Shown here: positions 26,102 to 36,414 of the stretch, one piece after another | Position numbering within the stretch: the stretch's first letter is position 1 | Layout: each line of letters opens with the position of its first letter | DNA from: an uncultured Maribacter sp. | GTDB lineage: Bacteria; Bacteroidota; Bacteroidia; Flavobacteriales; Flavobacteriaceae | Assembly: GCF_947495965.1 (NCBI RefSeq) | Contig: NZ_CANMBB010000001.1 | Location: 186,001-250,000 of the forward strand | DNA: 64,000 nucleotides | Direction of reading: 5' to 3' | Notes under the pieces: model-generated | Database searches by the model: none | Told to the model about the DNA's origin: nothing | The model's input: the letters and a program-made list of their open reading frames with translations, nothing else | Program-made: the position numbers and the translations under genes

Positions 26102-28924
26102 TTATTTAAGCTTTTTCTTAACTGCTACTTCTTGGAAAGCTTCTACTATATCTCCTTCTTTTATATCATTGTAGTTTTTAATTTGAAGACCACAATCATA
26201 CCCTTTAGCTACTTCTTTAACATCATCTTTAAATCGCTTTAAAGAAGCAAACTCTCCAGTATAAATTACCACACTATCTCTAATTAACCTGATACTAGAG
26301 TTTCTAAATATCTTACCTGTTGTAACCATACAACCAGCAATTGTTCCAATCTTAGAAATCTTAAAGGTTTCACGAATTTCTGCTGTTCCTGTAATTTCTT
26401 CTTTCATCTCAGGAGACAACATTCCTTCCATTGCATCTTTAAGATCATTAATAGCATCATAAATGATAGAATACATTCTGATATCTATTTCTTCTTTTTC
26501 TGCAACTTGCCTAGCATTACCCATTGGACGAACATTAAACCCTATTATAACAGCATCTGATGCCGATGCAAGCAACACATCTGACTCCGTTATTGGTCCA
26601 ACTCCTTTATGAATAATATTTACTTGTATTTCATCCGTAGATAATTTCTGGAAAGAATCTGTTAAAGCCTCCACAGAACCATCCACATCCCCTTTAAGAA
26701 TAATATTAAGTTCCTTGAAGTCTCCAAGTGCAATTCTTCGACCAATTTCATCTAAAGTAATATGTCTTTGTGTTCTTACAGACTGCTCTCTTTGTAACTG
26801 AGAACGCCTTGTAGCTATTTGTTTAGCTTCACGCTCATCTTCTAGAACATTAAATTTATCCCCTGCTTGAGGAGCTCCATCTAAACCAAGAATAGATATT
26901 GGAGTTGAAGGACCAGCAGTCTTAATACTATTCCCTCTTTCATCATGCATTGCTTTTATCTTACCACTAGTGGTACCAGCCAATACATAATCACCAATTT
27001 TTAAAGTTCCCGCCTGTACTAGAATAGTAGACACATACCCCTTTCCTTTATCCAGAAAAGCTTCTACAACAGTACCATTTGCCAACTTCTTAGGATTTGC
27101 TTGTAATTCTAACAACTCCGCTTCTAATAATACTTTTTCTAAAAGTTCTTTAACTCCAGTACCTGTTTTAGCAGAAATATCATGAGATTGTATTTTACCC
27201 CCCCAATCTTCTACTAATAAATTCATCTGAGCAAGACCTTCTTTAATCTTATCCGGATTAGCCGTTGGCCTATCTATCTTATTTATTGCAAAAACTATTG
27301 GTACACCAGCAGCTTGTGCATGACTAATTGCTTCTTTAGTTTGCGGCATTATATCATCATCTGCAGCAACAACAATAATAGCAATATCTGTTACTTGAGC
27401 ACCTCTAGCACGCATTGCCGTAAAGGCCTCGTGACCAGGAGTATCTAAGAATGCTATTTTTTGACCATTCTCCAAACTAACTCCATAAGCACCTATATGC
27501 TGGGTAATACCACCACTTTCTCCTGCAATTACATTTTCCTTACGGATATAATCTAATAACGAAGTTTTACCGTGATCCACATGTCCCATTACCGTAACAA
27601 TAGGAGCTCTTGCTTCTAAATCTTCAGGAGCATCTACCTCTTCAACAATACTTTCTTCAATGTCTGCAGTTATAAACTCTACTTCATAACCAAACTCATC
27701 AGCAACAATAGATAATGTTTCCGCATCTAACCTTTGATTCATGGTAACCATCATACCCAAAGACATACACGCAGAAATAATTTCCGTTGTACTAACCTCC
27801 ATCATGGTAGCAACTTCACTAGCCGTAACAAACTCTGTTACTTTTAATACTTTGCTTTCCTGTTCTTGCTTTTCAAGATCTTTCTCTGTTTGTTGACGGT
27901 GCTGATCTCTTTTATCTCTTCTATACTTAGCACCTTTACCTTTTTTAGACTTCCCTTGAAGTTTCTCTAAGGTTTCACGCACTTGTTTTTGAACATCCTC
28001 CTCTGTAGGCTCCACTTTAGCAACAGGAGCAAAACGCTTACCACCCTTGTTATTGTTACCTCTTGGCCCTGTTCCTCTAGCTCCTGGTCTTGCTGGACCT
28101 CTATTATTAGAACCAGACCCACCAGAATTATTACTTACAATTCTTCTTCTTCTCTTTTTCTTATCTCCTCCTGCATTAGAATCTTTAGTATCCTCCTTCT
28201 TTTTCTTTGGTTTTTGAAATTTGGATAAATCTATTTTATCACCAGTAATTTTTGGTCCACTAAGTTTTTTATACTGCGTGGTTATTTTCTCATTTTCTGG
28301 AGATGCAGTTTCTTCTGTAGCCGCTTCTTTATCTTCTACCTTAGGAGCAACCACTTCCTTTACTTCTTCTTTCTTTGCCAGAGGTTTTTCCTCTTCCTTT
28401 ACAACCTCAACAGGCTTAACCTCTTCTTTTATTGCAACTTTATCTTCAGTAGCTTCAACATTTTTCTCTACTACCGGCTCTTCCTTTACTGGAGCTTCTG
28501 GTTGTTTTTCTGGGATTGACTTTTCTTCAACAGGCTCAACTTTTGCAACTTTCTTTTTAGGGTTTAAATCTATCTTACCAACAGTCTTGGGCCCCGAAAG
28601 CTCTACTTTAGCTTTTATGATACGCTCTGAAGCATTTCTCTTTTCCCGAACAAGTCTTCTTTCCTCTTGCTCTTGCTCTAACTGAACACGAATTGCCTCT
28701 TTCTCTTTCCTTTTCTCTTCTCCTACTTCCTTAGACGCAACTTTTTTACTCATATCCGTCTGGAACTCATCCAGAAGGACTTGATAAACTTCATCAGAAA
28801 TTTTAGTAGTAGGCCTTGCTTCTATAGAATGCCCCTTAGAACTAAGGTGATCTACCGCCCTGTCTAATGAAATATTAAGTTCACGAAGAACTTTATTAAG
28901 TCTTATTTTTGCATTATCTGCCAT
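26102..28924 (-). CDS. infB: Translation initiation factor IF-2
   Basis: 940 residues. The N-terminal third is a lineage-typical, highly charged extension (about 60-350) rich in Lys, Glu and Val, with the motif SGPK followed by KIDL appearing twice (109-120 and 222-233), an Arg-rich Gly/Asn stretch (255-297), and a conserved IF2_N segment at each end. The GTPase domain has GHVDHGKT (447-454), DTPGHE (494-499) and NKID (548-551), followed by domains II to IV and the C2 domain that binds fMet-tRNA. IF-2 brings the initiator tRNA to the 30S subunit and joins subunits. It is the last gene of rimP-nusA-infB, 42 bases after nusA. Confidence 0.97.
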   Translation of the reverse strand: MADNAKIRLNKVLRELNISLDRAVDHLSSKGHSIEARPTTKISDEVYQVLLDEFQTDMSKKVASKEVGEEKRKEKEAIRVQLEQEQEERRLVREKRNASERIIKAKVELSGPKTVGKIDLNPKKKVAKVEPVEEKSIPEKQPEAPVKEEPVVEKNVEATEDKVAIKEEVKPVEVVKEEEKPLAKKEEVKEVVAPKVEDKEAATEETASPENEKITTQYKKLSGPKITGDKIDLSKFQKPKKKKEDTKDSNAGGDKKKRRRRIVSNNSGGSGSNNRGPARPGARGTGPRGNNNKGGKRFAPVAKVEPTEEDVQKQVRETLEKLQGKSKKGKGAKYRRDKRDQHRQQTEKDLEKQEQESKVLKVTEFVTASEVATMMEVSTTEIISACMSLGMMVTMNQRLDAETLSIVADEFGYEVEFITADIEESIVEEVDAPEDLEARAPIVTVMGHVDHGKTSLLDYIRKENVIAGESGGITQHIGAYGVSLENGQKIAFLDTPGHEAFTAMRARGAQVTDIAIIVVAADDDIMPQTKEAISHAQAAGVPIVFAINKIDRPTANPDKIKEGLAQMNLLVEDWGGKIQSHDISAKTGTGVKELLEKVLLEAELLELQANPKKLANGTVVEAFLDKGKGYVSTILVQAGTLKIGDYVLAGTTSGKIKAMHDERGNSIKTAGPSTPISILGLDGAPQAGDKFNVLEDEREAKQIATRRSQLQREQSVRTQRHITLDEIGRRIALGDFKELNIILKGDVDGSVEALTDSFQKLSTDEIQVNIIHKGVGPITESDVLLASASDAVIIGFNVRPMGNARQVAEKEEIDIRMYSIIYDAINDLKDAMEGMLSPEMKEEITGTAEIRETFKISKIGTIAGCMVTTGKIFRNSSIRLIRDSVVIYTGEFASLKRFKDDVKEVAKGYDCGLQIKNYNDIKEGDIVEAFQEVAVKKKLK

Positions 28925-28966
28925 AAATACTGATTGCCGTTCTTAAAAATTACTGCTAATATATAG

Positions 28967-30199
28967 TTAATCTTCTAATTCTTCTTTTAGAATACGAACA
29001 ACTTCTACAATTGTTTCTTCTTCTAAATCGGTTCTTTTTACCAAATCATTAACATCTTGCTCTAAAACACTTCTTGCAGTGTCCATTCCAATCTTCTTGA
29101 ATTCCTCAATAATCCAAGCATCTATCTCATCAGAGAACTCTGTTAATTCCACATCTTCTTCCACTCCTTCACGGAACACATCTATCTCATAACCAGTTAA
29201 TTGACCAGCCAATCTAATATTATGACCCCCTCTACCAATTGCCTTTGAAACTTCTTCTGGTCTTAAGTAAACTTGAGCAGTCATTTTCTCATCATCTAAC
29301 TTAACAGAAGAGACTCTTGCAGGACTTAACGCTCTTGTAACTAATAATTGCGGATTTGTTGTAAAATTAATAACATCTATATTCTCGTTACCTAATTCTC
29401 TAACAATTCCATGAATACGAGAACCCTTCATCCCCACACAAGCTCCTACAGGATCTATACGGTCATCATAAGAATCTACAGCAACTTTTGCTTTTTCTCC
29501 AGGAATACGAACTGCTTTTTTAACTGTTATTAAACCATCAAAAACTTCTGGTATTTCTTGGAAAAATAATTGCTCTAAAAACTTAGGAGAAGTTCTAGAC
29601 ATTATAATGGTTGGTTTACTACCTTTTAATTCTACACTTTCTATAATACCTCTTACATTATCTCCTTTACGAAAGAAGTCTGAAGGTATTTGCCTGTCTT
29701 TTGGTAAAATTATTTCATTCCCTTCATCATCTAACATAATAATTGCTTTATGCCTAATATGATGTACTTCTGCCGTATATATTTCGCCTTCTAAATCTTT
29801 AAATTGCTTATATATAGTAGTATTATCGTGCTCATGGATTTTAGAAATAAGATTTTGACGTAATGCTAAAATTGCTCTTCTTCCTAAATCTATTAACTTT
29901 ACCTCTTCAGATACATCTTCTCCAACTTCAAAATCTGGTTCAATCTTACGAGCTTCTGCTAAAGATATTTCTTCATTAGGCTCTTCTACCTCACCATCTT
30001 CAACTACGATTCTATTTCTCCAAATTTCTAAATCTCCTTTATCTGGATTTATAATAATATCAAAGTTATCATCCGAACCGAATTTCTTTTTTAGAGCATT
30101 TCTAAAAACATCCTCTAAAATCGCCATTAGCGTTACTCGGTCTATAAATTTATCATCTTTAAATTCCGAGAAAGATTCAATCAGCGCAATATTTTCCAT
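28967..30199 (-). CDS. nusA: Transcription termination/antitermination protein NusA
   Basis: 410 residues. An N-terminal RNA-polymerase-binding domain (about 1-130) is followed by an S1 domain (about 135-200, EGEIYTAEVHHIRHKAIIML), KH1 with GACVGMKGSRI and KH2 with AIGRGGHNIRLAGQLTG. A short acidic tail ends in RILKEELED. It lacks the two C-terminal acidic repeats of Escherichia coli NusA, as is usual in Bacteroidota. The protein modulates pausing, termination and antitermination. It lies 13 bases after rimP and 42 before infB. Confidence 0.96.
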   Translation of the reverse strand: MENIALIESFSEFKDDKFIDRVTLMAILEDVFRNALKKKFGSDDNFDIIINPDKGDLEIWRNRIVVEDGEVEEPNEEISLAEARKIEPDFEVGEDVSEEVKLIDLGRRAILALRQNLISKIHEHDNTTIYKQFKDLEGEIYTAEVHHIRHKAIIMLDDEGNEIILPKDRQIPSDFFRKGDNVRGIIESVELKGSKPTIIMSRTSPKFLEQLFFQEIPEVFDGLITVKKAVRIPGEKAKVAVDSYDDRIDPVGACVGMKGSRIHGIVRELGNENIDVINFTTNPQLLVTRALSPARVSSVKLDDEKMTAQVYLRPEEVSKAIGRGGHNIRLAGQLTGYEIDVFREGVEEDVELTEFSDEIDAWIIEEFKKIGMDTARSVLEQDVNDLVKRTDLEEETIVEVVRILKEELED

Positions 30200-30212
30200 T
30201 TTTACTTATCTA

Positions 30213-30674
30213 TTAAAATTTTAATACAACTTTTGCTTTCTTAATTTCAGAAAAAGGAATTTCCTTTTTTTTCTGAACTGTAACTTTACCTTTACCAATA
30301 GGCTTAGGTTCTCTTGCTTTCCATTCTAGCGTAATAGACTCGTCATTTGCAACAGTCAAATTACCCTCATAAGAAGAATTTTCGGTTTCTACCTCTACTT
30401 TTCTTCCTATATTTTTTTTATACTGCCTAGGCATAACCAGTGGAGAAGCTGCTCCTGCCGAAGCTACTTCTAAAGAGAAATCTTCTTCTTCTCTATCTAA
30501 ATTATGCTCAATTGCTCTACTTACTCTTACACAATCCTTAACTGTAACTCCGTTATCTCCATCAATAACCACATTAATTTTATTGTCTAATGTAATTGCT
30601 AAATCTATCAAAAAAATAGACTCGTCTTCTTGCAAAGCAACCTCTAATAACTCTTTAACTCTATGTTTAAGCAT
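30213..30674 (-). CDS. rimP: Ribosome maturation factor RimP
   Basis: 153 residues from the ATG at 30674 ([14 protein letters not shown]); an upstream TTG at 30701 would add nine residues but would place the start inside a hairpin, so the ATG is preferred. The N-terminal domain has [37 protein letters not shown] and SLEVASAGA, and a C-terminal SH3-like barrel ends in [11 protein letters not shown]. RimP assists 30S assembly near S12. It is the first gene of rimP-nusA-infB and is preceded by a strong hairpin in the leader. Confidence 0.95.
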   Translation of the reverse strand: MLKHRVKELLEVALQEDESIFLIDLAITLDNKINVVIDGDNGVTVKDCVRVSRAIEHNLDREEEDFSLEVASAGAASPLVMPRQYKKNIGRKVEVETENSSYEGNLTVANDESITLEWKAREPKPIGKGKVTVQKKKEIPFSEIKKAKVVLKF

Positions 30675-30691
30675 AATTTTAAGTAATAAAA

Positions 30692-30712
30692 GAGGGGACA
30701 AAATGTCCCCTC
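30692..30712 (-). other. Leader hairpin of rimP-nusA-infB
   Basis: The nine-base perfect arms 30692-30700 (GAGGGGACA) and 30704-30712 (TGTCCCCTC) enclose a 3-base loop. On the minus strand it is the leader of rimP, ending 17 bases before the ATG and followed by the T-rich TCTTTTATTACTT. It could be a weak attenuator or a site for translational control. It is by far the most GC-rich element in this gap. Confidence 0.65.
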
Positions 30713-30740
30713 ATGAATACTTTATATCCTTTCAGTTTTG

Positions 30741-30748
30741 CAAATATA
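30741..30748 (-). promoter_or_regulatory. Candidate -7 box of rimP-nusA-infB
   Basis: On the minus strand the sequence is TATATTTG, matching TAnnTTTG. Transcription from it would give a leader of about 60 nt that contains the whole 30692-30712 hairpin. No TTTG is evident at the -33 position. Confidence 0.5.
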
Positions 30749-30908
30749 CAAATAATTTTATTTTCTTACACATGCTAAAGGCACTAAATTAACACCCTAA
30801 AAACAAGATAACTAGTAAAATATTACAATCCTTTGTTATTTATTTTAAAATTACAATTTAGAAATACTATTTTTAAACCAACATTAACTAACCATTACAC
30901 CTGACTTT

Positions 30909-32240
30909 ATGGAAATATTTTCTTCTTATAACCTAATTATAGGAGCCTCTCTTATTGTAGTCCTTTCCTTTTGGTTTAACGGAATTTCTAAAAAAACCAA
31001 TATCCCATCTGTACTTATGTTAATTGTACTTGGGATTATTTTACAATACGCCCTAAAATCTTTTATGCCCAATCTACCAAATTTTGATGGCGCATTAGAA
31101 CTCCTAGGAATTGTAGGGCTTATTATGATTGTTCTAGAAGCCGCATTAGAATTAGAACTTAAAAAAAGCAAAATAATACCCATACTAAAAGCTACCGCCA
31201 TTGCTTTACTAGGATTAATAGGCTCTGCATGGGTAGCAGCACTAATACTACATTATTTTATTGAAGACATGAGTATGCAGTCTGCTTGGCTTTACGCCAC
31301 GCCACTATCCATACTTTCTAGCGCCATAATTATACCTAGTGTTAGCGGACTATCTGAACACAAGAAAGAATTTCATATTTACGAGAGTACATTCTCTGAT
31401 ATTATGGGTATAATGATGTTCTATTTCTTAATTGGAGGCTTAAATCCTTCCGAGGATGCTGGTGTTACAGCATTTGCAGGAAACATTGCCTTAACTATTG
31501 GTATTGCGCTTATAGCTAGTTACGCGATAATCCTTGTTTTTCAACGCATAAAAAGTCAAGCTAAACAATTTTTATTGATTGCAGTACTACTACTTCTTTA
31601 TGCTATTGGAAAAAAAATGCACTTATCTTCTCTAATTATAATATTAATTTTTGGATTAGTTATTGCTAATGTAAAATTGTTTTTTCCTGGTAAAACAAAA
31701 GTATTTCTAGAAAGCGAGAGAATACACCAGATTTATCATGAACTCCATATCATAACCCTGGAAACAGCATTCATAGTTCGTACATTTTTCTTTGTGATCT
31801 TTGGAATAACAATTGTCCTATCCTCATTATTTAACCTTACTGTAGTATTTGTAAGTTTATTAATTATAGCATCTATATATATTATCCGATTTATAATTTT
31901 GAAAATTTTCTTAGGTAAAGATATAACTCCTCAACTTTTTATTGCTCCTAGAGGCCTTATTACTGTTCTCTTATTTTACAACATACCCAAAGAAGCTCAA
32001 GTGGCAACTTTTGAGTCTGGAATTTTACTTTTTGTAATAATTGCAACTAGCTTAGTTATGACCTGGGCAATGATTAAAGACAAACGAAAAATGAATACGC
32101 TTTTAGATGAGATAGATGAAGAAGTTATGGAGAGAAATGAAGCTGAAGACATACTAAACAATACAGATGACCATGCAATTGAAAACATGGAATCCCAAGA
32201 TAATACACTTAAAACCCCTAAAGGAGAACAACCCCTATAA
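30909..32240 (+). CDS. Cation:proton antiporter (CPA superfamily)
   Basis: 443 residues with about 11-12 membrane helices and a short acidic cytoplasmic tail (about 395-443, rich in Asp, Glu and Asn). Antiporter features include the early motif TNIPSVLMLIVLGIILQY, LLGIVGLIMIVLEAALELEL in the helix-4 region, and the discontinuous helix with SILSSAIIIPS and the charged ESTFSDIMGIMMF. In this superfamily the Asp of the latter helix binds cation and protons. The likely exchange is Na+ or K+ for H+ for pH and salt homeostasis; ion selectivity cannot be read. The gene ends 4 bases before the tRNA methyltransferase gene and may be co-transcribed. Confidence 0.82.
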   Translation: MEIFSSYNLIIGASLIVVLSFWFNGISKKTNIPSVLMLIVLGIILQYALKSFMPNLPNFDGALELLGIVGLIMIVLEAALELELKKSKIIPILKATAIALLGLIGSAWVAALILHYFIEDMSMQSAWLYATPLSILSSAIIIPSVSGLSEHKKEFHIYESTFSDIMGIMMFYFLIGGLNPSEDAGVTAFAGNIALTIGIALIASYAIILVFQRIKSQAKQFLLIAVLLLLYAIGKKMHLSSLIIILIFGLVIANVKLFFPGKTKVFLESERIHQIYHELHIITLETAFIVRTFFFVIFGITIVLSSLFNLTVVFVSLLIIASIYIIRFIILKIFLGKDITPQLFIAPRGLITVLLFYNIPKEAQVATFESGILLFVIIATSLVMTWAMIKDKRKMNTLLDEIDEEVMERNEAEDILNNTDDHAIENMESQDNTLKTPKGEQPL

Positions 32241-32244
32241 TAAA

Positions 32245-32706
32245 ATGCAACCAAATAATTTTACAACCACCTTTTTTGGAATAGGCATTCAAAACGGAAA
32301 AACACCTGAAAACTTAGGAGTTTTATGGCGTACTGCTCAAAATTTAGGAGCCAGTTTTATATTTACAATCGGAAAAAGGTATGCTAATCAAGCCTGCGAC
32401 ACCCATAATGCAGTAAAATCACTTCCTTACTACCATTACAAAGATTTTAATGATTTTTTTGAACATTTACCAAAAGGAGTACGCATTGTTGGCGTAGAAA
32501 AAACCAAAAATGCAGCAAACCTAGAAACCTTTTCTCACCCCAAACGTTGTGTATACTTATTAGGCGCAGAAGACAATGGACTAACAATTGAAGCCATGGA
32601 ACGCTGCCATTTTCTAGTTCAATTTAATTCTGAATTTAGCTTAAACGTAGCTGTAGCAGGAAGCATAGTACTCTATGACAGAAGCAGAAATAAACCTATG
32701 CAGTAA
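32245..32706 (+). CDS. TrmH/SpoU-family RNA 2'-O-methyltransferase
   Basis: 153 residues from the ATG at 32245, which lies 4 bases after the antiporter stop; a longer frame from 32167 would overlap the antiporter and has no family support. SPOUT trefoil-knot motifs are visible: NLGVLWRTAQNLGA (motif 1, RTAxN type), VYLLGAEDNGLT (motif 2) and FSLNVAVAGSIVLYDR (motif 3). The family methylates ribose in tRNA or rRNA using S-adenosylmethionine. The small size, without an N-terminal RNA-binding domain, leaves the substrate unknown. A strong bidirectional terminator follows. Confidence 0.88.
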   Translation: MQPNNFTTTFFGIGIQNGKTPENLGVLWRTAQNLGASFIFTIGKRYANQACDTHNAVKSLPYYHYKDFNDFFEHLPKGVRIVGVEKTKNAANLETFSHPKRCVYLLGAEDNGLTIEAMERCHFLVQFNSEFSLNVAVAGSIVLYDRSRNKPMQ

Positions 32707-32741
32707 AAAATTCCGCTAAAAAAGTGTATTTATAAAAAAAC

Positions 32742-32774
32742 AAAAATCCTAACATCTAGGATGTTAGGATTTAA
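32742..32774. terminator. Bidirectional terminator between the SpoU methyltransferase gene and tRNA-Gln
   Basis: The 12-base perfect arms 32744-32755 and 32761-32772 enclose a 5-base loop. On the minus strand the stem is followed by TTTTTGTTTTTTT, which should end the tRNA-Gln transcript; on the plus strand it is followed by a shorter T-rich stretch and can end the methyltransferase mRNA. Confidence 0.88.
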
Positions 32775-32787
32775 TCTTAAACTTTAG

Positions 32788-32859
32788 TTGGCCCACAAGG
32801 ACTCGAACCTTGAATGACGGTACCAAAAACCGGAGTGTTGCCAATTACACCATGGGCCA
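32788..32859 (-). tRNA. tRNA-Gln (anticodon TTG)
   Basis: A 72-nt cloverleaf on the minus strand. The acceptor arms TGGCCCA (5') and TGGGCCA (3') pair over seven bases with an A discriminator, the T-loop reads GGTTCGAGTCC, and the anticodon loop TTTTGGT gives UUG for glutamine. The first pair of the anticodon stem is mismatched (C-T). The 3' CCA is not encoded, as usual in this phylum. Confidence 0.93.
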
Positions 32860-33024
32860 ATAATCATTAAGAGCGTGCAAATTTAAAACAAACTTTCATT
32901 TGCACAAGCATTTTTTAAATAATAATTTAAAAAATACATAAAAAGCCTGTTAAGGTTTATAAAAATTATTCCTTTGTATCTATATTAATTAGTAAATTCG
33001 CCATCAGGTAAAACTTAGAATTAC

Positions 33025-36000
33025 ATGTTTTCTAAAAACTTCAAAAAATGGGACACCATCTTAGGATGGGTAGTTTTCTCTATAGCACTTATTACATATT
33101 TTTTAACCGTAGAACCTACAAGTAGTTTCTGGGACGCAGGAGAGTATATAGCTACATCTGCTAAACTACAGGTTGGTCACCCTCCTGGAGCTCCATTACT
33201 ACAAATGATAGGTGCTTTCTTTGCTATGTTTGCATTTGAACCAGAACAAATAGCTCGTATGGTAAACTTTGTATCTGGTGTATCTAGCGCCTTTACTATA
33301 TTGTTTATGTTTTGGACCATAACCAACTTAACTAAAAAATTAATTAATCCCGATAAAAAATTTACAAATAGCAAAGCTATTGCAGTTTTGGGAAGTGGTT
33401 TAGTTGGCGCTTTAACTTTTACTTATTCTGATAGTTTTTGGTTTAATGCTGTAGAGACAGAGGTTTATTCTATGGCTAGTTTTATAATGGCTTTATTACT
33501 ATGGATGGGACTTAAATGGACGGATGATTTAGAAAACCCCAGAGGAAGTAAATGGATTATTCTTATTTCTTTTGTAGTTGGCTTAACTTTTGGAATACAA
33601 TTTATGGGCTTTTTAGCTATACCATCTATAGGCCTACTTTATTATTTTAAAAAGTATAAAAAAACTACTGTAAAAAACTTTCTTATTGCCAATGCGGTTG
33701 TTATTGCCATTTTAATGCTGGTTTATAAATTTTCTTTAACCTATGTTTTAAAAGTTTTTGGTTGGGGAGAAGTTTTCTTTGTAAATAATTTAGGACTACC
33801 ATTTAACTCTGGCTCTATAATAATAGGAATACTATTTGTTGCAGCTTTCTATTTTGGATTAAACTATACTAGAAAAAACAACTTTAAAACAGCAAACACC
33901 ATAGTTTTATGTCTTTTATTTTTATTCTTAGGATTTTCATCATGGTTAATGCTACCCATAAGAGCTAATGCAAATGTTGTTATTAATGAGAATAACCCAT
34001 CAGACGCTAGATCATTATTAGCGTATTACAATAGAGAACAGTATCCAGGTGTAGATAGCCCATTTTTTGGAGGATACTACTCCGACGCTTTTGCAGAAGC
34101 TGGTCCAGAAAGAGATGAAAAACCAAAATACGAAAAAGACTACGCCTTAGGTAAATATGTAATTGTAAATCATTACAAAAATGCACTACCTGGGCCAAAT
34201 GAAAAGCATATTGGCTTTTTACCCAGAATGTGGAGTACACAACACGCCGAAAATTACATGCGCTATTTTGGACCATTAGATTTTAAAATGACAAAATCTA
34301 ATGATGAATTAAGAAAAGCCGTAAGTCAAGTTAAAGAAGGATTAAGGACTGGAGAAATAGATACAGAACAATATATTAGTTTCCTAAGAAGGTTTAGTGA
34401 ATATATAGAGGTGCAACCACCAACTGTTTGGCAAAACATTAAATACATGATAGAGTTTCAATTTAACTACATGTATACACGTTATTTTATGTGGAATTTT
34501 GTGGGTAAGCAAAATGATATTCAAGGTAGATATAATGACAATGGAAATTGGATTAGCGGCTTTACTCCTATAGATAGCTGGCGACTAGGAAGTCAAGAAA
34601 ACCTACCTTCTGATGTTTTAAATAACAAAGGAAGAAACACATACTTTTTTTTACCACTAATTCTTGGTATTGTAGGTTTGTTTTTTCAGATTTCTAAAAA
34701 TCCAAAACATTTTTGGGCTTTACTAGTATTTTTCTTATTCACTGGTTTAGCTATCCAATTCTATACAAACCCATATATATTTCAGCCAAGAGAAAGAGAC
34801 TATTCCCTTGTAGGCTCATTTTATATTTTTGCAATTTGGGTAGGTATAGGTGTATATGGCTTATTCTTTGAACTTAAAAAATTAATAACCCCAAAAATTT
34901 TAGCTCCCGCAATAACCATTATTTGTCTCTTAGCAGTACCAACATTAATGGCATATCAAAACTGGGATGATCATGACAGATCCGGAAAATTTACAGCAAA
35001 TTCTTCTGCTAAAGCTTATTTAGATTCTTGCCAAAAAGATGCTGGAGCAATATTATTTACCATAGGAGATAATGACACTTTTCCGCTATGGTATGCGCAA
35101 GAAATTGAAAAGTATCGTACCGATGTTCGCATAATATGTACAAGTCTTTTCGAAACAGATTGGTATGTAGATCAAATGAAAAGGAAAGCTTATGAAAGTG
35201 ACCCTATACCATCACAAATTACCCACAACAAATACCGTTGGGGATCAAGAGATGTATTATACCACCAAAGCATGACAGAAAACAGGTGGTCTGTAAAAGA
35301 TTTTATAAACTGGATAGATAGTGACAAACCACGTACTAAACTAAAATACATTTTACAACAACAAGGTGGAGACCTAAGTGCTTATTCTGAAAACACACAG
35401 AATATGGTGTATTACCCAACTAATAAAATACGCATACCTGTAAACAAAAAGAATGTTCTTGAAAATGGACTTGTAAAAGCAAAAGATAGCGCATTAATAG
35501 TTGATTATATTGATATTGAACTACCTTCTGCTATTACCAAAAAGAGTATGATGATGCTAGACATTCTAGCAAATAATGATTGGAAAAGGCCTATCTATTT
35601 TTCTGGAGGAAGTTTTGACGATGCAGAATTTATTTGGATGAAAGACTATTTACAATTAGATGGCCTTGCCTATAAATTAGTTCCTATTAAAACAGAAAGA
35701 AAAAATTCTTTTGACATGGGACGCATTGATACTGATTTAATGTATTCTATAGTAAAAGGTTGGGACTGGGGAAATTCTGGCGCAAACATTTATCATGATA
35801 CGCAAACAAGGATTCAAGGCCTATCCTTTAGAGGAAATTTAGCACGTCTTACGGAAGCTTTATTACAAGAAAATAAAATTGATAAAGCAAAAGAAATAAT
35901 AGACCTCTCTATTACGCAAATGCCTGTAGATTACTTTGGGTATTACACTTTTGTAGAACCTTTTGTAGATGGTTACTATAAAGTAGGTGAAACAACAAAA

Positions 36001-36333
36001 GCTAGAGATTTATTTAATAAGCTAAAAACTAAATACCAAGAACGCTTAGACTATTATGCAGGCACCACGCTAGATGAACAATATAGTAAGATTGATGAAA
36101 TCATTACTGACATGGAAGCTTATAGAAGGAATATAGATATTCTTATCTCTAATAACGATCGCGAGATGGCTGAAAAAGAAACTCTAATATTTAATGAATA
36201 TATAGATAAGTTTCAGCACTTTTATAAGGATGAAATAGTAGAAGAACCTATTATAGAGCCTAACACAACTAACCCTGATTTAAAAGATACTGTACAAATA
36301 AAAGACAGCACTTTACAAACCATTAGCCAATAA
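33025..36333 (+). CDS. DUF2723 / GT117 family membrane glycosyltransferase-like protein
   Basis: 1102 residues. The N-terminal 300 residues carry about 8-9 membrane helices with the GT-C-like motif FWDAGEYIATSAKLQVGHPPGAPL (acidic Asp37 and Glu40 in the first external loop, His52), placing it in DUF2723, now grouped as GT117 and related to protein O-mannosyltransferases. A second membrane block lies at about 540-645, and a large soluble C-terminal region (about 660-1080) includes TPR-like helices (EALLQENKIDKAKEIIDLSIT). The family is near universal in Bacteroidota and is suspected in protein O-glycosylation of exported proteins, which is not proven here. It is transcribed alone downstream of tRNA-Gln and ends in a terminator. 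Confidence 0.87.
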   Translation: MFSKNFKKWDTILGWVVFSIALITYFLTVEPTSSFWDAGEYIATSAKLQVGHPPGAPLLQMIGAFFAMFAFEPEQIARMVNFVSGVSSAFTILFMFWTITNLTKKLINPDKKFTNSKAIAVLGSGLVGALTFTYSDSFWFNAVETEVYSMASFIMALLLWMGLKWTDDLENPRGSKWIILISFVVGLTFGIQFMGFLAIPSIGLLYYFKKYKKTTVKNFLIANAVVIAILMLVYKFSLTYVLKVFGWGEVFFVNNLGLPFNSGSIIIGILFVAAFYFGLNYTRKNNFKTANTIVLCLLFLFLGFSSWLMLPIRANANVVINENNPSDARSLLAYYNREQYPGVDSPFFGGYYSDAFAEAGPERDEKPKYEKDYALGKYVIVNHYKNALPGPNEKHIGFLPRMWSTQHAENYMRYFGPLDFKMTKSNDELRKAVSQVKEGLRTGEIDTEQYISFLRRFSEYIEVQPPTVWQNIKYMIEFQFNYMYTRYFMWNFVGKQNDIQGRYNDNGNWISGFTPIDSWRLGSQENLPSDVLNNKGRNTYFFLPLILGIVGLFFQISKNPKHFWALLVFFLFTGLAIQFYTNPYIFQPRERDYSLVGSFYIFAIWVGIGVYGLFFELKKLITPKILAPAITIICLLAVPTLMAYQNWDDHDRSGKFTANSSAKAYLDSCQKDAGAILFTIGDNDTFPLWYAQEIEKYRTDVRIICTSLFETDWYVDQMKRKAYESDPIPSQITHNKYRWGSRDVLYHQSMTENRWSVKDFINWIDSDKPRTKLKYILQQQGGDLSAYSENTQNMVYYPTNKIRIPVNKKNVLENGLVKAKDSALIVDYIDIELPSAITKKSMMMLDILANNDWKRPIYFSGGSFDDAEFIWMKDYLQLDGLAYKLVPIKTERKNSFDMGRIDTDLMYSIVKGWDWGNSGANIYHDTQTRIQGLSFRGNLARLTEALLQENKIDKAKEIIDLSITQMPVDYFGYYTFVEPFVDGYYKVGETTKARDLFNKLKTKYQERLDYYAGTTLDEQYSKIDEIITDMEAYRRNIDILISNNDREMAEKETLIFNEYIDKFQHFYKDEIVEEPIIEPNTTNPDLKDTVQIKDSTLQTISQ

Positions 36334-36361
36334 CTAATGCATTACTCTTAAATAAAAGCAT

Positions 36362-36397
36362 AAAAAAGCAAGGTGTACATGCACCTTGTTTTTGTTT
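36362..36397 (+). terminator. Intrinsic terminator of the GT117 gene
   Basis: The arms CAAGGTG (36369-36375) and CACCTTG (36382-36388) enclose a 6-base loop, preceded by an A-run and followed by TTTTT and further T-rich sequence. It lies between the convergent GT117 and thioredoxin-like genes and may act in both directions. Confidence 0.82.
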
Positions 36398-36414
36398 TTA
36401 ATAAATAGAAGAAT

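Noticed and set aside
28221-28685. 154-residue Ser/Thr-rich open frame opposite infB
   Set aside because: It mirrors the Lys/Glu-rich IF-2 extension; the Ser/Phe/Thr composition is what the complement of Lys/Glu codons gives.
33025-36333. Possible chimera or fusion because of 1102-residue length
   Set aside because: The DUF2723/GT117 family normally has this size and layout; no sign of a junction.
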